Shown here in pieces: positions 7,622 through 16,261 of a stretch of DNA of 37,250 nucleotides (its first letter is position 1; each line of letters opens with the position of its first letter). The notes below the pieces were generated by a model. The model was not told where the DNA came from and did no database searches. It saw only the letters and a program-made list of their open reading frames with translations. The stretch is from an uncultured Bacteroidales bacterium (GTDB lineage Bacteria > Bacteroidota > Bacteroidia > Bacteroidales > UBA932), in contig CAMJBH010000018.1 of assembly GCA_946403855.1 (NCBI GenBank), positions 1 through 37,250 on the forward strand, in the 5' to 3' direction. The translations under genes were made by a program, and so were the position numbers.

Positions 7622-9382
7622 TTACCTGATATCACGCGCCGACACCTTGGACATATTGTCCAAGAGGTCGGTGTTTGTTTTGAATTCGTCCATGAGCTGG
7701 AGCATGAAGTTCATGGCTTCCAGTGGATTCATGTCCGCAAGCAGCTTGCGCAGAATCCATATGCGGTTGGCGCTTGCCCTGTCGAGCAGGAGGTCGTCAC
7801 GCCTGGTACCGGACAGGACGATGTTGACAGACGGGAAGATCCTTCTGTTGGACAGGCTGCGGTCCAGCTGAAGCTCCATGTTGCCGGTTCCCTTGAACTC
7901 TTCGAAGATGACATCGTCCATTTTTGATCCTGTCTCGGTGAGAGCTGTGGCGAGTATGGTGAGGGAACCGCCGCCTTCTATGTTACGGGCAGCACCGAAG
8001 AAACGCTTGGGCTTCTGCAGGGCGTTGGCGTCAACGCCTCCGGTGAGCACTTTGCCCGATGCCGGCTGAACGGTGTTATAAGCCCTTGCCAGACGGGTGA
8101 TGGAGTCGAGAAGGATGACAACGTCGTGCCCGCATTCAACAAGTCTGCGCGCCTTTTCCAAGACCATATTGGCCACCTTGACGTGGTGCTCGGCCGGCTC
8201 GTCGAAGGTAGATGCCACGACCTCGGCTTTGACGCTGCGCTGCATGTCGGTAACCTCTTCGGGGCGCTCGTCGATCAGCAGGACAATCTCGTAAACCTCA
8301 GGGTGATTGTCGGCGATAGCATTGGCTATGCTCTTAAGCAGCATGGTCTTACCTGTCTTGGGCTGAGCCACGATAAGTCCGCGCTGGCCCTTGCCGATAG
8401 GGGAGAACATGTCTACGATGCGGCAGCTGGGGTCGGTTGCATGGCCTCGGCCCAGGAGGTTGAATTTCTCGTCGGGGAAAAGAGGGGTAAGGAAGTCAAA
8501 AGGCACGCGGTCGCGGATGAACTCGGGGGTGCGTCCATTGACGTACTTTATTTTTACCAGCGGGAAGTACTTGTCGCCTTCGCGCGGAGGACGTATCTCT
8601 CCGGTGACGGTGTCGCCCGGCTTGAGCGCATTGTATTTGATCTGCTGCTGGGAGACATAAATGTCGTCGGGGGAGTTGAGGTAGTTGTAGTCCGAGGAGC
8701 GAAGGAAGCCGTAGCCGTCGGGCATGATTTCCAGAACTCCGGTAGCTTCCACGGTGCCTTCGAATTCAGGCACACGCTGCCTCTGGGGCTGCTGCCCTTT
8801 TTGCTGCTGTCCGTTCTGGGGCTGCCCATTCTGCTGGGGCTGTCCATTCTGCTGAGTTTGCCCGTTCTGGGGCTGTCCGTTCTGCTGGGGACCTTTCTGC
8901 TGCTGAGATTTCTGATGGTGGTTTGCCGGAGCCTGAGGGGCGGGAGCTGTTTTTGCTGCCTCTTCCTGCTTGGGCTCGGCTGCAGGCTTTTCTGCCTGGG
9001 CCTCGGCTTTCTTTTTGGGCCGGCCTCTCTTGGCCTTGGGTGCCGCTTCGGACTGCTGGGCGGCGGGAAGTTCCGCCTGGGCCGGAGCTACGGTCTGAGG
9101 CTCCTTCTCAGGGGCCTTGGGAGCTGTAGGCTCTGCTTTTTCTGCGGCCTTCTTGGGGGCTGAAACCTCTGCAGCTTCGGGCTGCTTAGCCTTGCGGGGA
9201 CGTCCTCTTTTTGGTTTGTCGGGAATAGGCTTCTGGGCTTCTGCCCTGGCTTCTGCATCCAAAATGCCGAATATGAGGTCCTCGTCCGAGGTTTTCTTGC
9301 TGAATTTGATGTTGTTGTCTTTTGAAAGGCTTTCGAGCTGTCCGCGGTCCATGCTTTTGAGCTCGGTCAAACTGTGTGTCAT
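7622..9382 (-). CDS. rho: Transcription termination factor Rho with a long disordered insert
   Basis: From ATG 9382 the product has 586 residues, against about 420 for E. coli Rho. The order is: a short N-terminal Rho helical domain ([16 protein letters not shown]); roughly 165 residues of Ala/Pro/Lys-rich and then Gln/Asn/Pro/Gly-rich low complexity; the RNA-binding OB fold ([13 protein letters not shown]); and the RecA-like ATPase with [15 protein letters not shown] (Walker A ending near residue 346), [16 protein letters not shown], and the Q/R-loop and RNA-binding region ending [14 protein letters not shown]. Rho is a hexameric helicase that releases RNA polymerase from untranslated transcripts. 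The frame extends to a TTG-type codon at 9442, but ATG 9382 starts the conserved domain and leaves room for the promoter. It is monocistronic. Bacteroides Rho inserts of this kind have been reported to drive condensate formation; whether this one does is inference. Confidence 0.96.
   Translation of the reverse strand: MTHSLTELKSMDRGQLESLSKDNNIKFSKKTSDEDLIFGILDAEARAEAQKPIPDKPKRGRPRKAKQPEAAEVSAPKKAAEKAEPTAPKAPEKEPQTVAPAQAELPAAQQSEAAPKAKRGRPKKKAEAQAEKPAAEPKQEEAAKTAPAPQAPANHHQKSQQQKGPQQNGQPQNGQTQQNGQPQQNGQPQNGQQQKGQQPQRQRVPEFEGTVEATGVLEIMPDGYGFLRSSDYNYLNSPDDIYVSQQQIKYNALKPGDTVTGEIRPPREGDKYFPLVKIKYVNGRTPEFIRDRVPFDFLTPLFPDEKFNLLGRGHATDPSCRIVDMFSPIGKGQRGLIVAQPKTGKTMLLKSIANAIADNHPEVYEIVLLIDERPEEVTDMQRSVKAEVVASTFDEPAEHHVKVANMVLEKARRLVECGHDVVILLDSITRLARAYNTVQPASGKVLTGGVDANALQKPKRFFGAARNIEGGGSLTILATALTETGSKMDDVIFEEFKGTGNMELQLDRSLSNRRIFPSVNIVLSGTRRDDLLLDRASANRIWILRKLLADMNPLEAMNFMLQLMDEFKTNTDLLDNMSKVSARDIR
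7639..7681 (+). terminator. Intrinsic terminator for upp, inside the rho 3' coding end
   Basis: CCGAC (7639-7643) pairs with GTCGG (7667-7671). After a 3x3 internal loop TTGGACA (7647-7653) pairs with TGTCCAA (7657-7663) around a TAT loop. TGTTTGTTTT follows on the plus strand. It begins 26 nt after the upp stop and lies entirely within rho codons. Confidence 0.65.
8782..8914. repeat. Degenerate 12-15 bp tandem repeat encoding the Q/N/G/P insert of Rho
   Basis: On the plus strand, variants of TCTGGGGCTGTCCGT and TCTGCTGGGGCTGTCC follow one another. They encode PQNGQ and PQQNGQ units in Rho. Units differ by a few bases and one codon, typical of a coding minisatellite that can expand or contract in frame. 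Confidence 0.75.
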
Positions 9383-9439
9383 AAATTGAAAGTTAGTGCG
9401 CTTCCGCTGAACAGCGGCACGGCGCTTATTTTTGATTTG

Positions 9440-9447
9440 CAAATATA
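9440..9447 (-). promoter_or_regulatory. Candidate -7 element for rho
   Basis: The minus strand reads TATATTTG (plus CAAATATA), a match to TAnnTTTG, predicting a leader of about 52 nt before ATG 9382. No good -33 TTTG is seen at 19-21 bp. A mirrored copy, CATATTTG (9469-9476), precedes the divergent PHP gene, so 9439-9446 and 9469-9476 form an inverted repeat. Confidence 0.4.
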
Positions 9448-9479
9448 ATAAAATCCTAGAAAATTACCATATTTGCAAT

Positions 9480-10682
9480 ATGAAAAATGTTCTGTTGTTC
9501 CTCGTCCGGTTTCTGCTGTATCTGATCCCGGTTTTTATTATAATCATCAGCCTATTTTCATTCTCTCCCATATATACTTTCAGCAGTCCTGAGCCTTTCT
9601 CCGGACCTGATATATATAATCCATATTCCGGCCTGGACACGTCAGGGACGTGGCTCCGGGCAAATTTCCATACGCACACGCGGGTGGACAACATTCTGAA
9701 TGAGTGTCCGGAGTATCCTGATGTGGTGTATAGAGATTACATGAAGATGGGGTACGATATACTGACCTTCTCTAACCATAATCAGCTTACGGTCCATCCC
9801 TGCGACACCAGCCTTCAAGTTAACGTTTACGAGCACGGCTACAGTTTGTTCAAGTTCCACAAGCTCGTTTTCAACCCCGGCCGCATGTTGCTATACGATC
9901 ATATTATTCCGCTGTTTGTGTCTCAGAAGCAGTGGCAATATGATTATTTGTCCCGCAATGCCGACTTTATAGTGATGAACCATCCGGACAGGACGATCCA
10001 TACCACAAGCCGCTCCATGCGCCTGCTCACGGGCTACCGCTTCATGGAGGCAGACTCAGGGGCAGGAACGGATTTGCTGCACTGGGACGAGGCTCTCAGC
10101 GCCGGTCATTATTCCCACTGCCTTATCAACGACGACTGTCACGATTCGGGCAACCACCGGAAGATTGCGCGCCGGTGCAATTGGCTGCAAGCCCCATCTG
10201 CCCGCTACGAAGATTTCAAGCCGGTGCTGCTCCAGGGCCTCTTTTATTCTATGCGGATTCCTGATTTCGGCGACGGTGACTGGGATGTCAAATATGCAGA
10301 GAACAGCCGTCTTCCGCGAATTCTGGACATAGGCCTGAAAACCGATACAACTTACATAAAGCTGTCCGCTCCCGCTCACATCGAGGCATGGGGACAGGAC
10401 CATAGCTTGCTGGCAAGTTCTGATGGGGATTACCTTCAATTTGTAATGGCACCGGACGATTCATATGTGCACTACACTGCAGAATTCCCCAACGGCGTGT
10501 ATATCTACAGTAATGCTTTTGCCCGCTACGATGCAAACAAAGCGGCGAGTCCGTACGTGGAGTCGCCGCATAAAGTGAATTATTTACTGACCGTCTTATT
10601 CAACCTCGGACTTCTGCTCGTCATCGGCTGCTGCATCTTCCTGCTTGTCAGGTATTTCCCTAATAAAAAACTGAAATCCTGA
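9480..10682 (+). CDS. Membrane-anchored PHP-domain protein (predicted metal-dependent phosphoesterase)
   Basis: From ATG 9480 the 400-residue product begins with a strongly hydrophobic segment (residues about 4-30). It continues into a PHP-type domain: FHTHT with His64 and His66, FSNHNQL, MNHPDR and NDDCHD supply the usual metal-binding His/Asp set. A second hydrophobic segment lies at about 371-390 (LGLLLVIGCCIFLLV), followed by a basic tail. The predicted topology is a catalytic domain in the periplasm between two membrane anchors. PHP domains hydrolyse phosphate esters, but the substrate here is unknown. The reading frame opens further upstream, but ATG 9480 begins the hydrophobic helix. 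It converges with the GT83-like gene and overlaps its 3' end by 87 bp, so a link to envelope glycan work is possible but unproven. Confidence 0.8.
   Translation: MKNVLLFLVRFLLYLIPVFIIIISLFSFSPIYTFSSPEPFSGPDIYNPYSGLDTSGTWLRANFHTHTRVDNILNECPEYPDVVYRDYMKMGYDILTFSNHNQLTVHPCDTSLQVNVYEHGYSLFKFHKLVFNPGRMLLYDHIIPLFVSQKQWQYDYLSRNADFIVMNHPDRTIHTTSRSMRLLTGYRFMEADSGAGTDLLHWDEALSAGHYSHCLINDDCHDSGNHRKIARRCNWLQAPSARYEDFKPVLLQGLFYSMRIPDFGDGDWDVKYAENSRLPRILDIGLKTDTTYIKLSAPAHIEAWGQDHSLLASSDGDYLQFVMAPDDSYVHYTAEFPNGVYIYSNAFARYDANKAASPYVESPHKVNYLLTVLFNLGLLLVIGCCIFLLVRYFPNKKLKS
10535..10569 (-). terminator. Intrinsic terminator for the lptD-GT83 operon, inside the PHP gene
   Basis: GCGGCGA (10542-10548) pairs with TCGCCGC (10563-10569). 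After one mismatch TCC (10550-10552) pairs with GGA (10559-10561) around GTACGT. On the minus strand TTTGTTT follows at 10541-10535. It lies 27 nt past the GT83-like stop and is wholly within PHP codons. Confidence 0.65.
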
Positions 10683-12299
10683 CTGTCGTTTCAGCAGACG
10701 CGCCTCGGGAACATCTGCTTCCAGGCGCTGTACGTGCTCAGGTATGTCTTTGACAACGAAATAACAAGGCTTGTCAATGGGACCGCGAGCGAGCCACTCG
10801 AAGTCGTCGCAGCTGCAATCCGGCTGCCTGTCGGTATAGAAATACTGGGCGTAGCTCTTGAAATAAGCAGGCATAACGTAGCAATCTTCGCCTTGCCTTT
10901 CAATGTAAAAGTCAACGGCAGAAGCCTGGCTGTACTTTTCCACTTCCGGCACGGCGCACAGAATAGCTGTCATGGCAAACAGCAGATTCCCGGCGGCAAG
11001 TGGAGCAAAGCTGCTCAATTTCTTGTTCTTTGCAAACGAGACGCAGAACCATATTGTTGCTGCTATCATGATTGCACCCACGAAAGGCTCGAAGCCCTTC
11101 CATTCTGAGCTTGCTTCCATGCAGCTGACGGCGAAAGGATCGTCAACATAGGGAATGATGTACTGCTTGAACTTGTCGAACAGGGTCAGGCCGGTGAGCA
11201 CGATGCCGTAAAAAGCTGCGGTTCCGATCAGAGCAAACTTGTGCATGAAGGTGAACTTGAGTTTGCCGTCCATCATCCGCGATGCCGCCCAAGCGCCCAG
11301 GAAAGTAATGGGGAAGTAGCAGAATGAGGAGTAATGGACAATCTTTGTGCGGACTATCGTGAACAGAATCAGCACCACCCACAGCGACACCATCATCCAG
11401 CGGAAGAGTATGCTGCTTCGGCTGTCGGGATCTTCGCCCTTGAGCGCTTTGGGCCTGAAGGTGGAAACTGCAAAAAACGACGCTGGAGTGACGCCGAACA
11501 GCAATATTACAAAATGGTACAGCAGGAAACCTCCGTGCCCTGCATCTTTGGTCTCGAACAGGCGAATCTGATAATCGATGAAGTCCTTGATAACTTCGGA
11601 GTGTCCGGTTACGGCCAGGGCTATGAACCAGGCGCCGCCGGCAAGTGCCAGCATCAGCAAATAGGCCCCAACGTCCTTCCAGCGGAAGTTTAGGCGGAAA
11701 CGCCGGAAGATCAGCCACACAAAGAAAGTGAGGCCGAAGATCAAGAATGCCACGGGACCTTTGGTGAGTATTGCGAGCCCTGTAAACAAGCCGCTGAGGG
11801 CTGCGTGCCGCATTCTGTACCGGGCGGCCGCCTCGTCGGTGTAGCGAGCGAAGAAATAAATTCCCAGGAATATGAAGAAGTTGAACCAAGGGTCGATGAT
11901 GCCCGATTTGAAGTAGAAGAAGGGGAGGAAAGAGATGGCATACAGCCCAGCCCAGAGCAGTCCGAAACGTTTGCCCTCAGTGTTGAGGCCGATGTGGAAA
12001 AGCGTGAGCAATGTTATGATGCCCATAAGGGCGTCAGGAAGGCGCGCGGCGAATTCTCCGACGCCGAAAACCTTCATGCACAGCGCCTGCATCCAGATAA
12101 AGAGCGGCGGCTTTTCCCAGAATGATTGGAAGTTTATCTGGACATTGAACCAGTCTCCGGTCAGAATCATCTCGCGCGCCGACTCGGCAAAGTTTATCTC
12201 GTCCCAGTCGAACAAGCGGACGCCGCCTATTCCGGTGATGAAGAACAATGCACCGAACACGATGATAAACAGGTCTATGATTAGCGTATTGCGTTTCAT
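10596..12299 (-). CDS. ArnT-like glycosyltransferase (GT83/PMT family, polyprenyl-phosphate sugar donor)
   Basis: The 567-residue polytopic membrane protein has a first hydrophobic helix followed by a periplasmic loop with DWDEINFAESAREM and FWEKPPLFIWMQ. These are the signature acidic and EKPPL motifs of ArnT/PMT glycosyltransferases. About ten further hydrophobic segments follow up to residue 430, then a soluble C-terminal domain and a charged tail. The family moves a sugar from undecaprenyl phosphate to an acceptor such as lipid A on the periplasmic face. The actual sugar is unknown. Its ATG overlaps the stop of the GtrA gene (ATGA). Upstream partners are a GT2 enzyme that could make the lipid-linked sugar, GtrA as candidate flippase, and lptD. 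Its 3' end overlaps the convergent PHP gene by 87 bp. Confidence 0.9.
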   Translation of the reverse strand: MKRNTLIIDLFIIVFGALFFITGIGGVRLFDWDEINFAESAREMILTGDWFNVQINFQSFWEKPPLFIWMQALCMKVFGVGEFAARLPDALMGIITLLTLFHIGLNTEGKRFGLLWAGLYAISFLPFFYFKSGIIDPWFNFFIFLGIYFFARYTDEAAARYRMRHAALSGLFTGLAILTKGPVAFLIFGLTFFVWLIFRRFRLNFRWKDVGAYLLMLALAGGAWFIALAVTGHSEVIKDFIDYQIRLFETKDAGHGGFLLYHFVILLFGVTPASFFAVSTFRPKALKGEDPDSRSSILFRWMMVSLWVVLILFTIVRTKIVHYSSFCYFPITFLGAWAASRMMDGKLKFTFMHKFALIGTAAFYGIVLTGLTLFDKFKQYIIPYVDDPFAVSCMEASSEWKGFEPFVGAIMIAATIWFCVSFAKNKKLSSFAPLAAGNLLFAMTAILCAVPEVEKYSQASAVDFYIERQGEDCYVMPAYFKSYAQYFYTDRQPDCSCDDFEWLARGPIDKPCYFVVKDIPEHVQRLEADVPEARLLKRQSGFQFFIREIPDKQEDAAADDEQKSEVE

Positions 12300-12730
12300 T
12301 TGTTTCTGAAAAGTATAAGTTTCTTTGCAAAGAAATTCCAGAAAAATACGATGGCCGTAGTAATAACTTTGGAGACCAGATAATGCAGATGCGCTTTATC
12401 GGCGAACAGCCACATGAAAAGTTCAGTGAGCCCAAGCCCGCACACACCGATTATAACGAAAATCAGTATTTCGGCGGCGCGGCTCTTCATACTGCGGTTG
12501 TCGAATACCCAGAAGATACTGAACAGATACGTGATGGTAAGGCCGGCAATGAATGCAATTCCTGTCCAAATGAGCAGATGCTCTCTTCCAAAAGATTCTG
12601 TCAATAAAGAAAGTAATCCGGTATCTACCAGGAAAGCGGTACCTCCTGACACCAGATATCGGAAAGCTTGGATGCGTATGTCGGAAGAACTGTCTTTGAA
12701 GAGCAGCCTGAACAATTCTTTCAGATTCAT
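12296..12730 (-). CDS. GtrA-like membrane protein (candidate polyprenyl-phosphate-sugar flippase)
   Basis: From ATG 12730 the product is 144 residues with four hydrophobic helices (for example YLVSGGTAFLVDTGLLSLL and VITTAIVFFWNFFAKKLILF), the standard GtrA/DPMS size and topology. The frame extends 73 codons further upstream, but that part reads as a shadow of the GT2 gene. ATG 12730 overlaps the GT2 stop as ATGA, so it is the likely start. GtrA proteins are thought to flip undecaprenyl-phosphate-linked sugars across the inner membrane, or to assist the GT2 partner. Here it sits exactly between the GT2 enzyme and the GT83-like transferase, the expected order for make, flip and transfer. Confidence 0.88.
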   Translation of the reverse strand: MNLKELFRLLFKDSSSDIRIQAFRYLVSGGTAFLVDTGLLSLLTESFGREHLLIWTGIAFIAGLTITYLFSIFWVFDNRSMKSRAAEILIFVIIGVCGLGLTELFMWLFADKAHLHYLVSKVITTAIVFFWNFFAKKLILFRNK

Positions 12731-13473
12731 TTTGAAGGGAATAGTTTCGAATGCATCAGCCCCCACTTGCACAGTCGGTACACTAGCGAGACCCTGAGCA
12801 CTCCGAAACCGTAGATGGTGCTGCGCCTCAGATTGATGGACGAAGCATCGTCGAAATACTTCGTAGGGCATGTCACTTCTCCGATTTCGTATCCGGCCCA
12901 GAATATCTGCGCCGCCATTTCGTTGTCCAGAATGAAGTCGTCTGAGCAAATGTTGTAGTTCACGTTACGTAATACTTCTGCGCTGAATGCCCTGTATCCC
13001 GTATGATACTCGGAGAGCTTCTGGTTGAGCATCACGTTCTGGGTGAACGTCAGGAAACGGTTCGCAATGTACTTGATGAGCGGCATGCCGCCTTTGCGTG
13101 CGCCTTTGCCAAGTATCCTGGACCCGAAAACCACAGGATATACTCCGTTCGCAATGATATAAGCCATCGACTCAATGAGCTTCGGCGTATATTGATAGTC
13201 GGGGTGGAGCATAATGACGATATCTGCTCCGAGTTCAAGCGCCCTGTTGTAACATGTCTTCTGGTTGCCGCCGTATCCGCGGTTCTTGGGGTGGATCAAT
13301 ACTTCTTTGATGCCCAGTGCCCGGGCTTTCTCGACGGTTCCGTCCCGGCTGCAGTCGTCGGTGAGGATGACCTCATCGACTATATCCATAGGTATTTCAG
13401 AGTATGTCTGTTCAAGTGTCTTCTCGGCATTGTAGGCCGGCATGACCACGATAATCTTTTTTCCGTGTATCAT
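12727..13473 (-). CDS. GT2 family glycosyltransferase (DPM1-like, polyprenyl-phosphate sugar synthase)
   Basis: The 248-residue protein has a GT-A fold: VVMPAYNAEKTLEQTY at the N-terminus, the nucleotide-sugar motif LTDDCSRDGT near residue 38, HPKNRGYGGNQ, and the metal-site region MLHPDYQYTP. The acceptor-side segment SEYHTGYRAFSAEVL is typical of dolichyl/undecaprenyl-phosphate mannosyl- or glucosyltransferases. No C-terminal membrane helices are present, so it is presumably a peripheral inner-membrane enzyme that relies on GtrA. The likely reaction is transfer of a sugar from NDP-sugar to undecaprenyl phosphate; the sugar cannot be told. It begins 6 nt after the lptD stop and overlaps gtrA by 4 nt. 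Confidence 0.9.
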   Translation of the reverse strand: MIHGKKIIVVMPAYNAEKTLEQTYSEIPMDIVDEVILTDDCSRDGTVEKARALGIKEVLIHPKNRGYGGNQKTCYNRALELGADIVIMLHPDYQYTPKLIESMAYIIANGVYPVVFGSRILGKGARKGGMPLIKYIANRFLTFTQNVMLNQKLSEYHTGYRAFSAEVLRNVNYNICSDDFILDNEMAAQIFWAGYEIGEVTCPTKYFDDASSINLRRSTIYGFGVLRVSLVYRLCKWGLMHSKLFPSK

Positions 13474-13479
13474 ATTGTT

Positions 13480-16230
13480 TTAAAAGTTGTCCCAGTAGCT
13501 GCTGCTCTTCTTCAGCTGCAGCAAATCGGCCAAGGCTGCAGCGTTGGCGGCGATTCTGAACTGGTAAGAGGCCCAGTTGCCGGTCGGAACCCACGATACT
13601 GATATATTGAAGCAGTGCAGGTCGTAGGTGAAGCTGAACTGGGTGGTTGTTATTTTCATTGCCTGGAGGTCGAAGCCCGTGCTGGCATTGATGTTTAGTC
13701 TTGGAGTAAGCCTGATGTTTCCGTTGGCCTGCAAAGTCTGGGTTATATTATTTTTCGGCTTTGGCAGTCCGTCCTCCATGCGCATCTGCCGGCTCAAGCT
13801 GAACGAGTAGCTGAAGCTGACGGACCACGGGACATTCGGATTGGTATAATAAAGCCATCCTCCCGGTATGAAATCGCCGGTGACAGGGTGGTAGAAATAG
13901 CGTTGATAGTAACTTGCAGCGCCACTGACAACCGACCCGCCGCTTCCTTCCCGGTTGCTTGGATCCTTGATTCCGTCGTTGCCTTTGATGGCTCCGTCTC
14001 CGGAGATCGAGTAGGACGCCGACGCGGATATGTTGTTCAAACGCAGGAGCCCCTGACCCTGAGTGATGGCAAATTTCGAAATTCTTGATCCTGTGGCTCC
14101 ATAGGCATAAGGATCGAAACTTGCGCTACCGCTGATGGAGATTTTGTTGAAGAGCGATGTGGACAAAGACAGGTTGACATTGCCCATCCTCAAGCTGTCG
14201 GCGAGGAAATTATAGTTGGTGCTGATATTCAGCTGGTCGATGATCTTGACTTTCTTGGATCCGCTGCCGGTGGTGTCGGCAAAGTCGCGGACCTTCGCTT
14301 CGATGTTGTTGCCTATGGCTATGTTGGCAGTTGCGGAGCGCCCCTTTCCCGGAGGTCCGTAAATCTGTCCCTGATAGATGTTATAATCGTAAGTCTTTTC
14401 CTGCCCGTGTATGTCTGTATATACAAGTGTCCTATATCCGTTGGCATGAGTGCCGAGCTCAGGGCTGAAACTCATGGACAGGGAAGGGGAGACGACGTGA
14501 CGTATGGCCTGGATCCTCCTGTATGTGCCGAAATTGAAGGTACCATAAAGACGGGTGGTCATGGCAACCGATCCGGAATAGTTCTGGGTGATGCCGAACG
14601 TGTTGAACTGAGAGCTGGGCTGTTCTTCGACCTTGTCTGTCTCGGGATTATAAGCATACTCGCGCTTGCGGAACATCCAGTTCATGCCGTAACTCACGGA
14701 AGGGTTGACATTCAGGTACTTGAACAATTGGAAATTGGGCAGGCCGATGCTGAAGTTATGTGTCATTCCGTTCTGGAAGCGGTCCAGGAAGCCTTCCTGG
14801 CCGAATTCGGACGCCTTGAAATTGATCTTGTTCTGGAGCGTGGTGCTATAGCCCAGCGAGAACTTCTCGTAGAAACGCTCTTTCCCGACCCTGACCTTGC
14901 GCTTGAAGGGGTAGAATGTGCTCACGGAGAATGTGACGTTAGGCAAGGTGAATGCATAAGATGAGTCCCTGGAACTCTGGGAGTGCAGGGCGTTTATGCT
15001 CAGGTTGAACTTGCCGTTCCAGTTCTTCGCATATGATATGGAAGACGAGATCTGGTTTTGGAGGGCTTCATTGACCGACCTGGAATTGAACCGGCTGTTT
15101 GAAGGCGACGAGAAATTGACCGAGGCGTTGAACGAAGTTCCCGGATGTGCCTTGGAATCCTGCGAATGAGACCATTTCACGGAGAAGTTGGTGTATTCGT
15201 TGAAGTCGGGAGTGTCGGGCTCGCCGGTCTGGTCATGGGAATAGGTGAAGCCGAAGTTACCGTTGAATTTGTACTTCACCATGTAGCGTGAATTCACGTT
15301 CACCGCCCAGGAACCGAGGGTGAAGTAGTCTCCCGTCAGCGACAGGTCTAGATAGTCTCCGAACACAAAGTACATTCCGGCGTCTTTCATGTAGAAGCCG
15401 CGGGCGTTCTCTTCGCCGAAATTTGGCATCAGCAGACCGGTGGCACGTTCGGGACGTTTGGGAATGAAACCGAAGGGGAGTCCCACGAACGGGATCTTTA
15501 CGTCTTCCACTACGAGGTATGCAGGACCGAAGACGGTCTTCTGCGAAGGCTCTGTCATGACTTTTGCTGAGGTGAGCGCCAGATAATAGTGGGGGTGGTC
15601 CATGTCGCAGACGGTGTATTTGCCGTTGGTCATGTTGATGCTCCTGTCCGGCATCATCTTAACCTTGCCTCCATGGAGGATTGCACTTTCTTCGGTAGTG
15701 AGTATGTTCTTGATGGAAGATTTCTTGGTCTCGAAGTTGTACTTGACCTCGTCCATGTTGTAGGTCTTGCCTCCCTGGGTCATGACCGGACGCCCTATCC
15801 ATGCTCCGGCAAGAGAGTCATATATGCCCTTGGCGAAAACGGTGCCCGTCTTCATGTTGTACTGCATGTAGGCGGCAGTCAGTTTCATGTCCTGGTACTC
15901 CACGGACACGTCTCCGTAGTAGTAGATCATCCTCTGTCCGTCGGTGAAGACTTCGACGATGGAGTCTTTTGCCTGAGAGAAAGCCGGCAGTTCCAATGAA
16001 CTTTTACTGCGGAGCGCGGCGGAGTCTATGCGGTGGAGCGAATCTGCGCGGTGTATGGAGTCCCTGCGGGCGATGGCCGCAGAGTCGAGCACTACCTCCC
16101 TGACCGTTTTCGGGACGGCGTTGCTGAACACACGACGGGCTCCACGCCTGCCGACATTCTGGGCAGGTACGATGTTTGCCGTGACAGTCAGCAGCAAGAG
16201 GATAGGAACTATTCGCTCTAGTATTCTCAA
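13480..16230 (-). CDS. lptD: LPS-assembly outer-membrane protein LptD (Bacteroidota type)
   Basis: The 916-residue product has a signal peptide (RIVPILLLLTVTANIVPAQ). An OstA/LptA-like N-terminal jelly-roll domain follows (about 90-220: YYYGDVSVEYQDMKLTAAYM, then SINMTNGKYTVCD). The C-terminal region of some 650 residues is rich in alternating strands ending in aromatic residues (for example FRFSYTYDL-type turns), as in the 26-strand barrel. It would insert LPS at the cell surface with LptE. The only in-frame start before the signal peptide is TTG at 16230-16228; no ATG or GTG lies between the upstream stop at 16246-16248 and the cleavage region. It heads an operon with GT2, gtrA and GT83-like genes and is divergent from the amidase gene, which also starts at TTG. 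Confidence 0.88.
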   Translation of the reverse strand: MRILERIVPILLLLTVTANIVPAQNVGRRGARRVFSNAVPKTVREVVLDSAAIARRDSIHRADSLHRIDSAALRSKSSLELPAFSQAKDSIVEVFTDGQRMIYYYGDVSVEYQDMKLTAAYMQYNMKTGTVFAKGIYDSLAGAWIGRPVMTQGGKTYNMDEVKYNFETKKSSIKNILTTEESAILHGGKVKMMPDRSINMTNGKYTVCDMDHPHYYLALTSAKVMTEPSQKTVFGPAYLVVEDVKIPFVGLPFGFIPKRPERATGLLMPNFGEENARGFYMKDAGMYFVFGDYLDLSLTGDYFTLGSWAVNVNSRYMVKYKFNGNFGFTYSHDQTGEPDTPDFNEYTNFSVKWSHSQDSKAHPGTSFNASVNFSSPSNSRFNSRSVNEALQNQISSSISYAKNWNGKFNLSINALHSQSSRDSSYAFTLPNVTFSVSTFYPFKRKVRVGKERFYEKFSLGYSTTLQNKINFKASEFGQEGFLDRFQNGMTHNFSIGLPNFQLFKYLNVNPSVSYGMNWMFRKREYAYNPETDKVEEQPSSQFNTFGITQNYSGSVAMTTRLYGTFNFGTYRRIQAIRHVVSPSLSMSFSPELGTHANGYRTLVYTDIHGQEKTYDYNIYQGQIYGPPGKGRSATANIAIGNNIEAKVRDFADTTGSGSKKVKIIDQLNISTNYNFLADSLRMGNVNLSLSTSLFNKISISGSASFDPYAYGATGSRISKFAITQGQGLLRLNNISASASYSISGDGAIKGNDGIKDPSNREGSGGSVVSGAASYYQRYFYHPVTGDFIPGGWLYYTNPNVPWSVSFSYSFSLSRQMRMEDGLPKPKNNITQTLQANGNIRLTPRLNINASTGFDLQAMKITTTQFSFTYDLHCFNISVSWVPTGNWASYQFRIAANAAALADLLQLKKSSSYWDNF

Positions 16231-16261
16231 ATTACAATTAATTTGTTAAATTTGCGAAACG

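Noticed and set aside
8126..9163. Long plus-strand ORF opposite rho (345 codons)
   Set aside because: It is an antisense shadow of rho: Leu/Gly-rich because it mirrors the Q/N/P/A-rich codons, with no recognisable domain or start signal.
10671..10696. Hairpin CTGAAA...TTTCAG with a minus-strand T run as terminator of the GT83-like gene
   Set aside because: It lies upstream of that gene's stop codon, inside its own coding sequence. The hairpin at 10542-10569, beyond the stop, is the better candidate.
12731..12949. N-terminal extension of the GtrA protein
   Set aside because: The 73 extra codons overlap the GT2 gene in another frame and look unlike GtrA. The ATGA overlap at 12730 fits the operon.
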